Source: an uncultured Leucothrix sp. (lineage in GTDB: Bacteria; Pseudomonadota; Gammaproteobacteria; Thiotrichales; Thiotrichaceae). From it: a stretch of DNA of 17,493 bases. The first letter of the stretch is position 1. Every line of letters starts with the position of its first letter. A program made the translations under genes and the position numbers. The notes under the pieces are model-generated. The model saw nothing but the letters and a program-made list of their open reading frames with translations. It searched no databases and was not told the origin of the DNA. Shown here in pieces: positions 15,544 through 17,493 of this stretch. The stretch covers positions 1 to 17,493 of the forward strand of contig CALKXC010000182.1 in NCBI GenBank assembly GCA_938004025.1, in the 5' to 3' direction.

Positions 15544-16275
15544 TCAGGATTGAAAGCGTCCCGCTAATTTGCTCTTGCACTGACCCGCCGCGTTCAGGTC
15601 GCCAAGATGACTATTTATTTGTACGCAAAGAGCTAACGACTCGGCAACCTCAGGGTTTCTTTCATGATACCGTTGAAGGAATGCCTGTGCTCTTGTGTAA
15701 TCCCCTTGTTCAAATTTGATTTTTGCCATTTGGTAAAGCGCTGAAGCGAAGTTAGGCTTTAACGTAAGTGATTTACGGAAGTACTTCTCCGCTGTAATCA
15801 CATCACCAGATTTCTTTATGCAAATACCCGCGTTAGTGTATGCGAATTCTGGCGTAGTATAAAGCGGATCCTTGATTGCTGCCATAAAATGTTGGCTAGC
15901 AGATTGGTACTGACCATTTTGGCACAAGTACGAGCCATAGTTGTTAAGCAACTGAGGATCTTTCGGTGAAATTGAGATGGCTTTTCTAAAGTAGGTTTCA
16001 GCCGTTTTGTTCAAACCAAGCTTTTGTTGGAGCAAAGCATAGTAGTGATTAGCATCTGCTGAGTTAGGGTTTTGATCCAGTGCTTTCAGAAGCTTTTCGT
16101 TAGCCAAGTTCAAGCGTCCTTTACGAGTATATTCCGCGCCAAGTCTTGCATTGAATGAAGAGGCTTCGCTTTTTTTCGGCGTTGGTCTGCTTTTATTGCT
16201 ACTACAAGCGGTCAAGCTAAGTAGTATGATTAAGAAAGCGGTGAAGTTTTTTATTGTTATTATTTTTGTGTTCAT
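15544..16275 (-). CDS. pilW: Type IV pilus biogenesis/stability lipoprotein PilW (PilF)
   Basis: PilW (PilF in Pseudomonas) is an outer-membrane lipoprotein with TPR repeats that helps localise and multimerise the PilQ secretin of type IV pili. The 243-residue product has a signal peptide with lipobox LTAC, lipidated at Cys24. It has about five TPR units from residue 41 to 210, including AEYTRKGRLNLANEKLLKAL, YYALLQQKLGLNKTAETYF, LNNYGSYLCQNGQYQSASQH and AEKYFRKSLTLKPNFASALY. The family-typical end LGDLNAAGQCKSKLAGRF is present. The ATG starts 3 bases after the rlmN stop. rlmN-pilW-rodZ is the conserved order. Its presence implies that the organism makes type IV pili, although no other pilus gene lies in the window. 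Confidence 0.94.
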   Translation of the reverse strand: MNTKIITIKNFTAFLIILLSLTACSSNKSRPTPKKSEASSFNARLGAEYTRKGRLNLANEKLLKALDQNPNSADANHYYALLQQKLGLNKTAETYFRKAISISPKDPQLLNNYGSYLCQNGQYQSASQHFMAAIKDPLYTTPEFAYTNAGICIKKSGDVITAEKYFRKSLTLKPNFASALYQMAKIKFEQGDYTRAQAFLQRYHERNPEVAESLALCVQINSHLGDLNAAGQCKSKLAGRFQS

Positions 16276-16278
16276 TAT

Positions 16279-17391
16279 TTAGGTGATCTCTTGTTCCAGC
16301 TTGGCAAAGTGAATTTTTCGTCGACTTCGATCTTTCACTTCTCCGGCTAGTTGGCCACAGGCAGCGTCAATATCATCACCACGTGTTTTACGTGTCATAA
16401 CGACCATGCCTGCATTTGAAAGGATCTCATAAAACTTATGAATCCGATTGTTCGAAGAGCGCTTGTAACGCGTATCCGGAAACGGATTAAAAGGAATGAG
16501 ATTGACTTTAACCGAGAGTCCTTTCAGTGTTTGAACGAGTTCATGAGCATGCTCATCTTTATCATTAACTCCCTCAAGCATTACATATTCCATTGTAATG
16601 TGTTCGCGCGCAGCCTTGCCGTCCAAAAAACGATGGCAAGCCGCTAATAATTCTTTAATAGGGTATTTCTTGTTAACAGGTACCAACTGATCCCTGAGTG
16701 CATCATTAGGTGCATGCAGTGAAACAGCCAGTGAAACATCAATACGGTCACGCAATCGATCAAGCGCAGGAATTACCCCCGAGGTACTTAATGTAACGCG
16801 TCGTTTACTTAAACCATAGGCATTGTCATCAAGCATTAATGACATGGCATCAACCACATTCTCAAAGTTGAGTAGCGGTTCGCCCATTCCCATCATGACT
16901 ACATTGGTCACTGCGCGATTTGCGTTGGGATCAGGTTGGAGTGTTTTTCTGGCAATCCATAACTGCCCGATAATCTCAGAAACAGTTAGGTTTCTGCTAA
17001 AGCCTTGTCGGGCGGTAGAGCAGAAGGTGCAATCTAGAGCACAGCCTACTTGAGAGGAAACGCAGAGCGTGCCGCGTTCACTCTCAGGAATGTAGACTGT
17101 CTCGATGCAATTGCCGTCTTCCAGGCGTAACACCCATTTATGTGTTCCGTCGGCAGAAGCCTTATCAAGGACAATTTTCGGGAGTTTAATCTCGGCAATT
17201 TCGGCTAAATCAGCCCTCATTGACTTGCTGATATTGGTCATCTGATCCAAATCATCGGCCAAATGCTGATGTAACCACTTGATAAGTTGCGTGGCACGAA
17301 AAGGCTTCTCACCGCGCTGCAGCAAGAATTCTTTCATCTTGTCACTGCTCAGATCGAGCAGATTGATTTTTTTCGTACCAGCTTGCGACAT
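16279..17391 (-). CDS. rlmN: Dual-specificity rRNA/tRNA adenine-C2 methyltransferase RlmN
   Basis: RlmN is a radical-SAM enzyme that methylates C2 of A2503 in 23S rRNA and of A37 in some tRNAs. Its 370 residues include the iron-sulphur motif CALDCTFC with Cys117, Cys121 and Cys124. The two catalytic cysteines appear as Cys110 (GTLCVSSQ) and Cys345 ([10 protein letters not shown]), the first spaced 7 residues from the cluster motif as in E. coli. GMGEPLLN (168-175), [10 protein letters not shown] and SLHAPND are the expected SAM-binding and active-site segments. The N-terminal RNA-binding part [15 protein letters not shown] is present. AAGGA lies 6 bases before the ATG and overlaps the ndk stop. 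The gap to ndk is 9 bases. Confidence 0.97.
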   Translation of the reverse strand: MSQAGTKKINLLDLSSDKMKEFLLQRGEKPFRATQLIKWLHQHLADDLDQMTNISKSMRADLAEIAEIKLPKIVLDKASADGTHKWVLRLEDGNCIETVYIPESERGTLCVSSQVGCALDCTFCSTARQGFSRNLTVSEIIGQLWIARKTLQPDPNANRAVTNVVMMGMGEPLLNFENVVDAMSLMLDDNAYGLSKRRVTLSTSGVIPALDRLRDRIDVSLAVSLHAPNDALRDQLVPVNKKYPIKELLAACHRFLDGKAAREHITMEYVMLEGVNDKDEHAHELVQTLKGLSVKVNLIPFNPFPDTRYKRSSNNRIHKFYEILSNAGMVVMTRKTRGDDIDAACGQLAGEVKDRSRRKIHFAKLEQEIT

Positions 17392-17397
17392 TCTTTA

Positions 17398-17402
17398 TCC
17401 TT
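17398..17402 (-). promoter_or_regulatory. rlmN ribosome binding site overlapping the ndk stop
   Basis: AAGGA on the minus strand lies 6 bases upstream of the rlmN ATG and includes the last two bases of the ndk TAA stop. It supports the chosen start and suggests ndk and rlmN share a transcript. Confidence 0.6.
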
Positions 17403-17493
17403 ATCTTAGGCGTGGGCAGACTTCGTCAGCGCCAAAAAAGAAATCGATCTCTATTTTAGCATTCTCTGCGCTGTCTGAACCATGAACAGCATT
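17401..17493 (-). CDS. ndk: Nucleoside diphosphate kinase, C-terminal fragment
   Basis: The last 30 codons and stop of Ndk, which moves the gamma-phosphate between nucleoside triphosphates and diphosphates through a phospho-histidine. The fragment begins [20 protein letters not shown] and ends [17 protein letters not shown] contains the catalytic histidine (His117 region in E. coli), and the VCPR-type ending is characteristic. The rest of the gene lies beyond the right edge. ndk upstream of rlmN is found in other gammaproteobacteria such as Pseudomonas. Confidence 0.93.
   Translation of the reverse strand, partial: NAVHGSDSAENAKIEIDFFFGADEVCPRLR

Overview
This window reads as chromosomal core sequence from a gammaproteobacterium of moderate G+C. 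The pointers are a BamB lipoprotein, a YfgM/RodZ/HisS block, RNase G beside a YhdE-type Maf protein, TldD/PmbA, RecJ, and a PilW/PilF lipoprotein that implies type IV pili. The genus cannot be read from the sequence alone. No insertion sequence, phage gene or CRISPR array was seen.

Left block, plus strand, 1-6163: nadD (5' end cut by the window edge), rsfS, rlmH, maf (yhdE type), rng, tldD and pmbA. These are very tightly packed. nadD/rsfS and tldD/pmbA share one base at a TAATG junction, and maf/rng share four bases at an ATGA junction. Together they cover NAD synthesis, ribosome silencing and maturation, removal of non-canonical nucleotides, RNA processing, and a TldD/TldE protease. The yhdP gene that often separates rng from tldD in relatives is absent.

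Middle block, 6206-9557: this is the only accessory-looking part. A plus-strand FadD-like acyl-CoA ligase faces a minus-strand polysaccharide deacetylase of the type found in exopolysaccharide/exosortase loci, and the two genes overlap tail to tail by 33 bp. The ligase has arginine where the adenylation lysine of the A10 motif is expected. Next come a clear intrinsic terminator and a tRNA-Pro(GGG) gene on the minus strand, then a small uncharacterised plus-strand gene (possibly DUF7079) just before recJ.

Right block: recJ (plus) converges on a long minus-strand gene train that reads ndk (5' cut by the window edge), rlmN, pilW, rodZ, hisS, yfgM, bamB. This is the widely conserved gammaproteobacterial rlmN-to-bamB neighbourhood, but ispG is missing between rodZ and hisS, and der does not follow bamB. 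The products link nucleotide balance, 23S rRNA/tRNA methylation, pilus secretin assembly, cell shape, histidyl-tRNA charging and outer-membrane protein assembly.

No wholly new multi-gene system was found. The best leads are the altered ligase, its overlap with the deacetylase, the small gene next to recJ, and the three missing neighbours (yhdP, ispG, der).
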